Source of the DNA: Vicinamibacterales bacterium
Lineage (GTDB): Bacteria; Acidobacteriota; Vicinamibacteria; Vicinamibacterales; 2-12-FULL-66-21
Assembly (NCBI GenBank): GCA_035699745.1
Contig: DASSPH010000035.1
Location: forward strand, 1 to 62,879
Length of the DNA stretch: 62,879 bases
Reading direction: 5' to 3'
How positions within the stretch are numbered: position 1 is the first letter of the stretch; every line of letters starts with the position of its first letter. The position numbers were made by a program, and so were the translations under genes. Below, piece by piece: positions 16,657-26,742 of the stretch. Below the pieces are notes generated by a model. The model did no database searches. It was not told the origin of the DNA and saw only the letters and a list, made by a program, of their open reading frames with translations.

Positions 16657-17509
16657 CGGCGCGGCGGACGAGGACGGCGCGCGGGTAGAGCAGCTCGAAC
16701 CCGGCGCGCTGCACGTTCTGCTGCGACTTCGACGCCGGATCCGTGGTGACGACCGCGAGATCGCAGCCGCGCGAGGCGGCGTCGACGAGCCGGGCGCGAA
16801 GGAGCGCCGACTGCACGCCGCGCCGGCGGTGCGCCGGCAGCGTGGCGGCCCCGGAGAGCTGCGCGAGACCGTCCGAGATCCGCACCGAGCCTCCACCGGC
16901 CACTTCGCCGTCGCGCCGCGCGAGGTAGAGCGCGTTACTCCGCGACCGCACCAGGCCCTCGTAGACGCCCATCAGGATCTCGCGCGAGAAGGATTCGGTG
17001 GGCGGCGGTCCATCGTTGTGGTCCGGTTGCAGGAAACCGTCCGCGACGGTCTCGATCCACACCTTGATCTCGTCGTCTTCAGCCCGCGAGATCGCGATGC
17101 CCGCGGTGATGTCCTGCTTCATCCGCTGCGACATCTCGTCGACGATTGCCGGGGTCAGCGCGAGGCCGAGCACGTTCTCGTAGCCGATCAGCTCGTAGCC
17201 ACGGCGCGTGAGCATGATCGCGACGGACGGATCGGCAAGCGTGGCCTGTTCGACGCGAATCTCCGCCGCGCGCGCGTCGTACTTCGCCTCCAGCGCGGCC
17301 AGCGCCGCCTCGTCGACCGGCCCCGCGAAGCCCAGGCCGACGATCTTGTTGAACGGCTCGCCGGGGCCGCCGTACACCGCCGTGGTGCCGCCGATCGGCT
17401 CGATCATCACGTCCTTGCCGCCGGCGCGCGCGCCGGCGGCGAACTCGGCCGCGACGGCCGCTTCGGCTCTCTCGATCCGCGCCGCGAGCGTGCTGGTGGC
17501 GAAAAGCAT
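16631..17509 (-). CDS. GNAT-family N-acetyltransferase
   Basis: A 292-residue protein. Its C-terminal half carries the acetyl-CoA-binding fold: VAGGGSVRISDGLAQLSGAA as the central strands, then LPAHRRRGVQSALLRARL, the R/Q-x-x-G-x-G/A pyrophosphate loop. The final strand reads GFELLYPRAVLVRR. The N-terminal half resembles a divergent second GNAT lobe. The substrate is unknown. The ATG at 17509 follows a TAAGAT box by six bases. It diverges from the flavin oxidoreductase gene. Confidence 0.83.
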   Translation of the reverse strand: MLFATSTLAARIERAEAAVAAEFAAGARAGGKDVMIEPIGGTTAVYGGPGEPFNKIVGLGFAGPVDEAALAALEAKYDARAAEIRVEQATLADPSVAIMLTRRGYELIGYENVLGLALTPAIVDEMSQRMKQDITAGIAISRAEDDEIKVWIETVADGFLQPDHNDGPPPTESFSREILMGVYEGLVRSRSNALYLARRDGEVAGGGSVRISDGLAQLSGAATLPAHRRRGVQSALLRARLVDAASRGCDLAVVTTDPASKSQQNVQRAGFELLYPRAVLVRRAANARSRAG

Positions 17510-17515
17510 GAGTGA

Positions 17516-17521
17516 ATCTTA
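17516..17521 (-). promoter_or_regulatory. -10 box of a leaderless promoter (TAAGAT)
   Basis: TAAGAT on the minus strand ends six bases before the ATG at 17509. Confidence 0.5.
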
Positions 17522-17568
17522 TCTGCGGCGCGGGCACCGCCGGTACGATTGGTGCGTCGTATCTGCAT

Positions 17569-18633
<1,065 letters not shown>

Positions 18634-18734
18634 ACGCAGGCGCGCCGCCGGACGACTCCCGGTGTAATATTCAGCCACGGCTCGCGTGGCGCGGCCGTTT
18701 CCGGTGACCCGGCATGGCGGCCGCGGGGGCGGGC

Positions 18735-21700
18735 ATGGCAACTCTCATCGAATCTTCTTCCGCACAACTCCGGCTCGACGCCGCGCGAGACTTCGTGCAG
18801 GCGCGCGCGCGCCGCGGCGACGTCTGGCTGGTCGGCGCCTCCCGCGGATCGGTGGACGATCTGGCGCGCACGATCGCGTCGGGGGCCGGGGCGACCATCG
18901 GGCTGCATCGCTTCAGCCTGACGCAGCTCGCCGCGCGGCTGGCCGCGCCGGTGCTCGCCGACCAGGAGCTCGCGCCGGTCACCTACCTCGGGTCCGAAGC
19001 CGTGGCCGCGCGCGCCACGTTCGAAGCGCAACGCGAGGGGGCGCTCGACTATTTCGCGCCGGTCGCGAGGACGCCGGGTTTCCCGCGCGCGCTGGCGCGC
19101 ACGCTTCAGGAGCTGCGGCTGGCGGGCGTCGGTCCCGACCGGCTGCGGACGCTCGACCTCGGCGGCCGCGATCTCGCGGCGCTGCTCGAGCGGTTCGACC
19201 GGCAGTTCGCCGCCGCGTCCGCGACGGACCGCGCGACGCTCTTCGCGGCCGCGACCGAGGCGCTGGGCTCGGACCGTCACCCGATCGATCGTCCGGCGGC
19301 GCTCGTGCTGCTGGACGTGCCGATCGATTCCGACGTCGAGTTCGCCTTCGTCCGCGCGCTGATTGCGGGCGCCGCGTCCGCCGCCGCTCCGGGATCGACG
19401 GCGCGGACGCTGATCACGGTGCCCAGCGGCGACGTCGGCACGCTGGCGCGCCTGGCCGCGCTCGACCTCCGCCCTGAGACGCTGGAGCCGTCGGATGACA
19501 GCGACCTCGCCGCGCTGCGCCGCCATCTGTTCGAGCGGACGAATCCGGCCGCCCGCCGGCCCGCCGGTGACGTTCGCTTCTTCTCGGCGCCCGGTGAAGG
19601 GCGCGAGTGCGTCGAGATCGCGCGGCGGATCGTGCAGGAGGCGCGGAGCGGGGTGCGTTTCGACGAGATCGCCGTCTTCCTGCGCGCGCCCCAGCGCTAT
19701 GTCGGGCTGCTCGAGCACGCGCTGGCGCGCGCCGGCATCCCGGGGTGGTTCGATCGCGGCACCCGCCGGCCCCATCCGGGCGGCCGCGCGTTTCTCGCCA
19801 TGCTCGCGTGCGCCGGCGAGCATCTCTCCGCCCGCCGCTTCGCCGAGTATCTCTCGCTCGCACAGGTCCCGCGCCTCGACGAGCGGAAGCCGCCCGAGTT
19901 CGTGCTGCCGCTGGACGACGAGCTGACGCTCCCGGGAGCGCGCGCCGATGCGCCCGCGCCGGACGTGCCGGCCGCCGACCTCCAGCTCTCGACCGAAGAC
20001 GACGCGATCGTCGACGGCAGCCTGCGGGCGCCCTGGAAATGGGAGACGCTGATCGTCGAGTCCGCGGTCATCGGCGGCGATCCGGAGCGCTGGGCGCGGC
20101 GGCTGAACGGGCTCGCGAACGAGCTGCGCCTGCAGCGCGAGGCCGAGCGCAAGGAGGATCCCGACTCGCCCCGCCTGGCGCGGATCGAGCGCGACCTCCG
20201 CAATCTCGGCCACCTGCGCGCCTTTGCGCTGCCGATCGTCACTCGTCTCGCCGCCTGGCCGGCGTCGGCCGCCTGGGGGGAGTGGCTCGATCGCTTTGCG
20301 GAGCTCGCGCCCGACGTGCTGCGCCAGCCCGAACGCGTCCTTCGCGTGCTCGAACAGCTGCGGCCGATGGCGGAGATCGGGCCGGTCTCGCTCGACGAGG
20401 CCCGCGACGTGATTGCCGATCGGCTGCAGATGCTCGACATGGATCCGCCGCGCAGCCGCTACGGCCGCGTGTTCGTCGGCAGTCCCCATCAGGCGCGCGG
20501 CCGCGCCTTCCGCGTCGTCTTCGTCGCCGGGCTGGCGGAGCGGATGTTTCCGCAGCGGCCGCACGAGGATCCGATGCTCCTCGATCGCGAGATGCGGCTC
20601 CCGCTCGACGCGGGCCTGCCGCTGCAGGAGGATCGCGCCAGGACCGAACGTCTGCTGCTGCGGCTTGCCGTCGGCGCGGCGCGCGAGCGGCTGTGGCTCT
20701 CGTATCCGCGCCTGGAGCTGGCGGAATCGCGTCCGCGGGTGCCGAGCTTCTATGCGCTCGACGTCATGCGCGCGGTCACCGGGCGGATTCCGCAGCCGCA
20801 GCAGCTGCAGGATGCCGCGGCGGCCGAAGGCGGAGCGGGGCTGGCGTGGCCGGCGCCGCCGCAGCCGGGCGACGCCATCGACGATCTCGAGCACGACCTC
20901 TCGGTGCTGCGCGAGCTGCTGCAGATCGAGCCGCGCGCCGCCGTCCGCGGCCAGGCGCATTACCTGCTGAAGCTCAACGACGCGCTGAAGCGATCGGTCG
21001 TCGCGCGCTGGTCGCGCGGCCGCTCGGCCTGGACGCCGTACGACGGCATCACCCGGGTGACCGGCATGACCAGGCCGATGCTCGAGTCACAGCGCCTCGC
21101 GGCGCGGCCGTACTCGCTCTCCGCGCTGCAGAAGTACTCCTCGTGCCCGTATCAGTTCCTGCTGTCGGCGATCTACCGGCTCGAGCCGCCGCGCGAGATC
21201 GAGCCGCTGCAGAAGCTCGACCCGCTCACCCGCGGATCGATCTTTCACGAGGCGCAGGCGACGTTCTTCCGTCAGTTGAAGCAGGACGGCCGCCTGCCGG
21301 TCACGCCCGAGCGCGTGCCGCACGCGCTCAGGACGATCGACGCGGCGCTCGCGGCGGTCGCGAGGAGATACAAGGACGAACTGGCGCCGGCCATCGAACG
21401 GGTGTGGGACGACGAGATCGCCGACATCGGACGCGACCTGCGGGTCTGGGTCCGCCGGCTCCCGGGTGAAGACGCGTGGGTTCCCACCTACTTCGAGTTC
21501 GCGTTCGGGCTCCGCGACCAGAGCGGCCGCGATCCCAACAGCGTCGACGAGCCGGTCGTCGTCGACGGCCGGTTCATCCTGCGCGGTTCCGTCGACCTCG
21601 TCGAGACGCAGGGAGACTCGCTGCGGATCACCGACCACAAGACGGGAAAGAACCGCACCACCTGGAAGACGGTGATCGGCGGCGGCGCCATTCTGCAGCC

Positions 21701-22016
21701 GGTGCTCTACGGCCTCGCCGTCGAGCAGGCGCTCGGCAAATCCGTGAAGGCTGGCCGTCTGTTCTATTGCACGACGGCCGGCGCCTTCACCGATCACCAG
21801 ATTCCGCTGAACGAGGCCAACCGCCGGATGGGCATCGAAGCGCTCGAGATCGTCGATCGCGCGATCGAGCTGGGCTTCCTGCCCGCGGCGCCCGCCGACC
21901 GCGCCTGCACCTGGTGCGATTTCCTCCCCGTCTGCGGTCCCGACGAGCCCCGCCGGGTCCGCAACAAGGCGTCCGAAAAGCTCGGCGACCTCGAGGCTCT
22001 GCGCGAAAAGCCGTGA
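18735..22016 (+). CDS. addB: AddB-like subunit of the ATP-dependent recombination nuclease
   Basis: The 1,093-residue product has a degenerate UvrD-like helicase body and a C-terminal PD-(D/E)XK nuclease. The nuclease core reads YSLSALQKYSSCPYQFLLSA, TRGSIFHEAQ, and DSLRITDHKTGKNRTT. Cysteines in SSCPYQF and in CTWCDFLPVCG would form the iron-sulfur cluster typical of AddB. The N terminus lacks a good Walker A motif, as expected. AddAB resects double-strand breaks for homologous recombination. The start may be ATG 18714 or 18735; a TAATAT lies near 18666. addA follows after 14 bases. Confidence 0.88.
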   Translation: MATLIESSSAQLRLDAARDFVQARARRGDVWLVGASRGSVDDLARTIASGAGATIGLHRFSLTQLAARLAAPVLADQELAPVTYLGSEAVAARATFEAQREGALDYFAPVARTPGFPRALARTLQELRLAGVGPDRLRTLDLGGRDLAALLERFDRQFAAASATDRATLFAAATEALGSDRHPIDRPAALVLLDVPIDSDVEFAFVRALIAGAASAAAPGSTARTLITVPSGDVGTLARLAALDLRPETLEPSDDSDLAALRRHLFERTNPAARRPAGDVRFFSAPGEGRECVEIARRIVQEARSGVRFDEIAVFLRAPQRYVGLLEHALARAGIPGWFDRGTRRPHPGGRAFLAMLACAGEHLSARRFAEYLSLAQVPRLDERKPPEFVLPLDDELTLPGARADAPAPDVPAADLQLSTEDDAIVDGSLRAPWKWETLIVESAVIGGDPERWARRLNGLANELRLQREAERKEDPDSPRLARIERDLRNLGHLRAFALPIVTRLAAWPASAAWGEWLDRFAELAPDVLRQPERVLRVLEQLRPMAEIGPVSLDEARDVIADRLQMLDMDPPRSRYGRVFVGSPHQARGRAFRVVFVAGLAERMFPQRPHEDPMLLDREMRLPLDAGLPLQEDRARTERLLLRLAVGAARERLWLSYPRLELAESRPRVPSFYALDVMRAVTGRIPQPQQLQDAAAAEGGAGLAWPAPPQPGDAIDDLEHDLSVLRELLQIEPRAAVRGQAHYLLKLNDALKRSVVARWSRGRSAWTPYDGITRVTGMTRPMLESQRLAARPYSLSALQKYSSCPYQFLLSAIYRLEPPREIEPLQKLDPLTRGSIFHEAQATFFRQLKQDGRLPVTPERVPHALRTIDAALAAVARRYKDELAPAIERVWDDEIADIGRDLRVWVRRLPGEDAWVPTYFEFAFGLRDQSGRDPNSVDEPVVVDGRFILRGSVDLVETQGDSLRITDHKTGKNRTTWKTVIGGGAILQPVLYGLAVEQALGKSVKAGRLFYCTTAGAFTDHQIPLNEANRRMGIEALEIVDRAIELGFLPAAPADRACTWCDFLPVCGPDEPRRVRNKASEKLGDLEALREKP

Positions 22017-22030
22017 GCGGCGGAGTTCAC

Positions 22031-25000
22031 ATGCACCAGACACTTGCAGACGCCGGCGCGCGCCACGCCATCGCCACCGCGCTCGACCAGACGCTCGTCG
22101 TCGAAGCCGCGGCGGGCACCGGCAAGACGACCGAGCTGGTCAGGCGCATCGTCCGCATCCTGGCCACCCGCCGCGCCAGGGTGGACGGCATCGTCGCGGT
22201 GACCTTCACCGAAAAGGCGGCGGGCGAGCTGAAGCTGCGGCTGCGCGAGGCGCTCGACGTGGCGCGGAACGACGCGCCGGAGGACGAGCGCGATGCGCTG
22301 AACGATGCGCTGCAGTCGCTCGAGGAAGCGCACGTGAGCACGATCCACGGCTTCTGCGCCGAGCTGCTGCGCGAGCGCCCGGTCGAAGCCCGCGTCGACC
22401 CGCTGTTCGCGGTGCTCACCGAATCGCAGGCGGAGCGGCTGTTCGCGCAGGCCTTCGGCGCCTGGATCCAGGCGCAGCTGCGCGAACCGCCCGAGGGGGT
22501 CCGCCGCGCGCTGCGGCGGTCGATCTGGCAGGGCTTCGGCGCCGCGGTGCGCGAAGACACGCCGATCGATCGCCTCGAGCGCGCCGCCTGGGAGCTGGCG
22601 CAGTGGCGCGACTTCACCGCGCCGTGGACGCGTCCGCCGTTCGACCGCGATCGCGACGTCGATCGGCTGATCGACGAGCTGCACGCCTTCGCCGGTCTCA
22701 CCGACCAGCCGTCCTACGCGAAGGACACGCTCTTCCTCGACACTGCCGCGGCGCGGCACCTGTCGGCGGAGATCGCGATCCAGCAGGAGGGGACGGCGGA
22801 CTACGACGGGTGGGAAGCGAGGCTGGTGGACCTCTCGCGCGACCGCAGCTTCTCCCGCGCGCGCCACGGCCGCGGCCCCGGATACAAGCAGGGCGTCTCG
22901 CGCCAGCGCGTCATCGACGCCTACGATGCGCTGAAGCCGAAGCTGGATCAGTTCCGTCTCGATGCCGACGCGGATCTCGCCGCCGCGCTGCAGCGGGAGC
23001 TGGCCGGCGCGATCGCCGGTTACGAAGCGCTCAAGGCGAGGGCGGGGGCGCTGGATTTCCTCGACCTGCTGCTCAAGGCGCGCGACCTCGTGGCCGGCAA
23101 CGCCGGCGTGCGCCGCGGGTTCCAGGCGCGCTTCAGTCACATCTTCGTCGACGAGTTCCAGGACACCGATCCGCTGCAGGCGGAGATCCTGCTGCTGCTC
23201 TCGTCGGCCGATCCGGCCCAGGACGACTGGCGGCAGGTCACGCCCGTACCGGGGCGCCTGTTCATCGTCGGCGATCCGAAGCAGTCGATCTACCGGTTCC
23301 GGCGCGCCGACGTCGGCATCTATCGCGACGTCTGCGAGCGGCTGGCCGCCTGCGGCGCGCGGCCGGTGCAGCTCACGACGAGCTTCCGCGGCGTGCCGGA
23401 GATCCAGGCATGCGTGAACGCCGCCTTCGCGCCGGTGATGACGGGCGACGCGTTCACCCTGCAGGCTCACTACGTGCCGCTCGACCGGTATCGTCCCGGT
23501 CACAAGGGGCAGCCCGCGGTCGTCGCGCTGCCGGTGCCCGAGCCGTACGGGACGCGGAACATGTCGGCGCTCAAGATCGAAGCCTCGCTGCCGGACGCGG
23601 TCGGCGCCTTCGTCGAGTGGCTGACTGGCGAAAGCGGCTGGAAGATCGACGGACGGCGAATCCAGGCGCGCGACGTGTGCATCCTCTTCCGCCGCTTTCT
23701 CAGCTTCGGTGACGACGTGACGCAGCCGTACGTCCGCGCGCTCGAGGCGCGAGGCGTGCACCACGTGCTCGTCGGCGGCAAGACCTTCCACGATCGCGAG
23801 GAGGTGGAAACGATCCGCGCCGCGTTGTCGGCGATCGAGTGGCCCGACGACGAGCTGGCGGTGTTCGCGGCGCTGCGCGGCGCGCTGTTCGCCGTCGGCG
23901 ACGAAGAGCTGCTCGAATGGAAGCAGCGCTTCGGCGCGTTCCATCCGTTCCGGATTCCCGGCCTCGACGATCGCGGCCCGAACGCCGCCCACCTGCAGCC
24001 GATCGTCGAGAGCCTGCACCTGCTGCAGCGTCTGCACCGCCGGCGCAACTACCGTCCGGTCGCGGACACGATTCAGGAGCTGCTCGACGCCACCCGCGCG
24101 CACGTGGGCATCGTGCTGCGCAGCGCCGGAGAGCAGGCCCTGGCCAACGTGTTCCACGTCGCCGAGCTGGCGCGCGAGTACGAAGCGGGCGGCGGCCTGT
24201 CGTTCCGCGGGTTCGTCGACGAGCTGCGCCTGGCGGCGGAGACCGCGGCGGCCGGGGAAGCGCCGATCCTCGAGGAGGGCAGCGACGGCGTCCGCATGAT
24301 GACCGTGCACAAAGCCAAGGGGCTCGAGTTTCCGGTCGTCGTGCTCGCGGATCTCACCTGCAAGCTGGCGCGCGCCGAAGCCGGCCGCTGGCTCGATCCC
24401 GAGCGCAATCTGTGCGCGCTCAAGATCGGCGGCTGGTCGCCGATCGACCTGCTGCTGCACGATGCCGAGGAAGCGGCGCGCGATCGCGCCGAATCGCAGC
24501 GCCTGACCTACGTCGCCGCGACTCGCGCGCGCGACCTCCTGGTCGTCCCCGCGATCGGCGACGCGCCGTACGAAGGCGGCTGGCTCGATCCGCTCGTCCC
24601 CGCAATCTACCCGCCCGAGTCCGCCCGCCGCCAGCCCTCCCGCGCCCCCGGCGTGCCGGTGTTCACGTCCAGGGACACCGTGCTCGTCCGTCCCGACGGC
24701 GATCCCGCCACGCCCCACACCGTCGCCCCCGGCACCTACGTCCTGGCACCCGCGCACCCGGCGCCCGGCACCCCGTACCCGGTGACCTGGTGGGATCCGC
24801 GCGCGCTGCGGCTGGGGGCGACGTCGTCATTCGGCCTCAAACGCGACGACCTGATCGTGAAGGACGGCGACATGTTCGCCGTCGACGAGCGGCTTGCCGC
24901 GTACGAGCGCTGGCGTGAGGCGCGCGCGCAGACGCTGACGGACGCGTCCCGGCCGACGGTGAAGTTTCAGACGGCGACCGCATGGGCCGCCGAGGCGGCG

Positions 25001-25516
25001 AGCAGCGGGCTCGACCTGGCGATGCTCGACGGAGCGGGCGCGGACGACGTCCGGCTGATTCAGCTGCCGGGCGCAGCCGACCGTCCGCGCGGCGCCGCCT
25101 TCGGCACGCTGGTGCACGCCGTCCTCGCCACGGTCGCGCTCGACGCGAGCGATGAATCGATCGGACGCACGGCGCAGACGCAGGCGCGCATCATCAACGC
25201 GTCCGCGTCCGACGCCGCCGCCGCCGCCAATGTCGTCGCCGCCGTGCTCCGTCACGATCTCCTCGGCCGGGTCCGCGCCTCCGCGTCGGTGATGCGCGAA
25301 ACGCCGGTGTCATGGGTGAACGAGGACGGGACGTTGATCGAAGGGGTGCTCGACCTCGCGTTCGAGGAAGGGGACACCACCTTCGTCGTCGACTTCAAGA
25401 CCGATCACGAGCTGTCTACCGGGGAGATGCGCTACCGCGCGCAGCTGCGGCAGTACGTGCAGGCGGTGGCGCGCGCGACCGGGCGCCGCGCGTCGGGCAT
25501 TCTCTTTCGCGTCTAG
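22031..25516 (+). CDS. addA: AddA, UvrD-family helicase-nuclease
   Basis: A 1,161-residue helicase-nuclease. It shows Walker A AAAGTGKTTEL near residue 33, motif Ia VAVTFTEKAAGELKLR, motif II VDEFQDTDPLQ, motif III IVGDPKQSIYRFRRAD and motif V MTVHKAKGLEFPVVVL. The C-terminal nuclease reads GTLVHAVLA and TTFVVDFKTDHEL, with its catalytic Asp and Lys visible. With AddB it unwinds and cuts DNA ends to load RecA. Order addB-addA with a 14-base gap indicates one operon. Its stop overlaps the convergent YhcH gene by four bases. Confidence 0.92.
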   Translation: MHQTLADAGARHAIATALDQTLVVEAAAGTGKTTELVRRIVRILATRRARVDGIVAVTFTEKAAGELKLRLREALDVARNDAPEDERDALNDALQSLEEAHVSTIHGFCAELLRERPVEARVDPLFAVLTESQAERLFAQAFGAWIQAQLREPPEGVRRALRRSIWQGFGAAVREDTPIDRLERAAWELAQWRDFTAPWTRPPFDRDRDVDRLIDELHAFAGLTDQPSYAKDTLFLDTAAARHLSAEIAIQQEGTADYDGWEARLVDLSRDRSFSRARHGRGPGYKQGVSRQRVIDAYDALKPKLDQFRLDADADLAAALQRELAGAIAGYEALKARAGALDFLDLLLKARDLVAGNAGVRRGFQARFSHIFVDEFQDTDPLQAEILLLLSSADPAQDDWRQVTPVPGRLFIVGDPKQSIYRFRRADVGIYRDVCERLAACGARPVQLTTSFRGVPEIQACVNAAFAPVMTGDAFTLQAHYVPLDRYRPGHKGQPAVVALPVPEPYGTRNMSALKIEASLPDAVGAFVEWLTGESGWKIDGRRIQARDVCILFRRFLSFGDDVTQPYVRALEARGVHHVLVGGKTFHDREEVETIRAALSAIEWPDDELAVFAALRGALFAVGDEELLEWKQRFGAFHPFRIPGLDDRGPNAAHLQPIVESLHLLQRLHRRRNYRPVADTIQELLDATRAHVGIVLRSAGEQALANVFHVAELAREYEAGGGLSFRGFVDELRLAAETAAAGEAPILEEGSDGVRMMTVHKAKGLEFPVVVLADLTCKLARAEAGRWLDPERNLCALKIGGWSPIDLLLHDAEEAARDRAESQRLTYVAATRARDLLVVPAIGDAPYEGGWLDPLVPAIYPPESARRQPSRAPGVPVFTSRDTVLVRPDGDPATPHTVAPGTYVLAPAHPAPGTPYPVTWWDPRALRLGATSSFGLKRDDLIVKDGDMFAVDERLAAYERWREARAQTLTDASRPTVKFQTATAWAAEAASSGLDLAMLDGAGADDVRLIQLPGAADRPRGAAFGTLVHAVLATVALDASDESIGRTAQTQARIINASASDAAAAANVVAAVLRHDLLGRVRASASVMRETPVSWVNEDGTLIEGVLDLAFEEGDTTFVVDFKTDHELSTGEMRYRAQLRQYVQAVARATGRRASGILFRV

Positions 25517-25962
25517 TCCACCGCGACCTTCATGATCGCCTTCTTCAGCGGGCCGCGCCCCGCCAGCGGCGCGTGGGCGTCCTGCGGGAAAAAGACGACG
25601 AAGGTTCCCGCCGGAACGGCCAGCCAGGTGGTCGGCCGCATGTCGAAGAATCCGACGTCCCTGGCGTCGTCGAACGGCGACGCCAGGGCACCGCAGTTCG
25701 CCAGCGGCATCCAGCCGATCTCTTCCGCGCCGTCGATGGTGTACTGGATGTCGATGTAGCGCCGGTGCGCCTCGAGCCGCGCGCCGTCGCGGCCGCGTCC
25801 CTGCACGTGATCGATCGAGAGGTAGAGACGGTCGCCGTCGACGGGATGGCGTCCCGGCGCGAACGACCGCAGATCGGCGTCGGCGAGAAAGCGGAAGGCG
25901 CGGGCGAAGAGCGGGTGGAGGGGCGCGTAGCGGTGGCAGAACGCGCCCGCGTCAATGATCAT
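25513..25962 (-). CDS. YhcH/YjgK/YiaL family protein
   Basis: A 149-residue protein of the YhcH/EbgC beta-sandwich family, implicated in sugar-acid or sialic-acid metabolism. Recognisable parts are EAHRRYIDIQYTIDGAEEIG, LAVPAGTFVVFFPQDAHAP and a C-terminal KKAIMKVAV. The His in LEAHRRY and in DAHAP and nearby acidic residues are the probable metal ligands. It has full length. No sugar-catabolic neighbours accompany it. Confidence 0.88.
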   Translation of the reverse strand: MIIDAGAFCHRYAPLHPLFARAFRFLADADLRSFAPGRHPVDGDRLYLSIDHVQGRGRDGARLEAHRRYIDIQYTIDGAEEIGWMPLANCGALASPFDDARDVGFFDMRPTTWLAVPAGTFVVFFPQDAHAPLAGRGPLKKAIMKVAVD

Positions 25963-25980
25963 GGCGCGGGCGCTCCGTGC

Positions 25981-26700
25981 CTACTTCGTGATCTTGAAGT
26001 TGCTGACGTTCACGTCGACGTTGTGCGCGACGCGGATGCCCGCGATGCCGTCGAGCGACGTGAGCTTGCCTTCGCCGACCAGTTCCGCCTTCGGGAAGCT
26101 GGCGACGACGGTGCCGTTGATCTTGCAGTCCGCCTTCTCCGGCGTCACCACCCAGGCGACTTCCTGCGTGATGCTGCCGCCGGCCGTCGCCTTCTTCACC
26201 GCCTCGTTCGCGATCGGCTTGCGCCCCGCGCCGGGCGCGAACGGCGCCGGCCCGAAGCCGCGCACGATGAACGTGCCGTTGCCGTACGGCGTGCAGTACA
26301 GCAGCGATGCCTTGTCGGTGTCCAGGTTGGCGCCGCCGATGAACAGCCCGTACGGATGCGGGTGATCGTTCGACGACATGTATTTGGGCTCGGTGAAGGT
26401 CGCGCTCACCGTGTAGCTGCCGCTCGCGGTGTTGGCCGGGTTCCAGTAGACGGCGGCCGGGCCGTTGTTGATGTGGAACTCGCTTCCCTGCTGCGCGAAC
26501 TTCGAATCGGTGAGCTTGCCGCCTTTCGAGGCTTCAGCGGCGTCGACCTTGCCCTGCCAGCCTTTGGCGGTGATGCCGCCGCCGGCGACTTTCCGGGAGG
26601 CGTCACCCTGTGCGGCCCCGGCGGCAGGCTGTTGGGCCTGCGTCCCGGCGACGGACAAGGCGGTGACGAGAGCGAACGTAATGGCGTAAACGCGGCGCAT
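25981..26700 (-). CDS. Secreted beta-sandwich-like hypothetical protein
   Basis: A 239-residue exported protein with signal peptide MRRVYAITFALVTALSVAGT. The rest is strand-rich, for example SYTVSATFTEPKYMSS, HPYGLFIGGANLD, YCTPYGNGTFIVRGFG and IAGIRVAHNVDVNVSNFKIT. It suggests a concanavalin/LamG-like jelly roll as in DUF1080-type proteins, though I cannot confirm the family. Its start has a strong ribosome binding site: AAGGAG on the minus strand at 26709-26714, eight bases upstream. A TATATT at 26735-26740 could be its own -10 box. Confidence 0.72.
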   Translation of the reverse strand: MRRVYAITFALVTALSVAGTQAQQPAAGAAQGDASRKVAGGGITAKGWQGKVDAAEASKGGKLTDSKFAQQGSEFHINNGPAAVYWNPANTASGSYTVSATFTEPKYMSSNDHPHPYGLFIGGANLDTDKASLLYCTPYGNGTFIVRGFGPAPFAPGAGRKPIANEAVKKATAGGSITQEVAWVVTPEKADCKINGTVVASFPKAELVGEGKLTSLDGIAGIRVAHNVDVNVSNFKITK

Positions 26701-26742
26701 GTCTTGAACTCCTTCTGTGGCGGTCAGACTGCTGAATATATC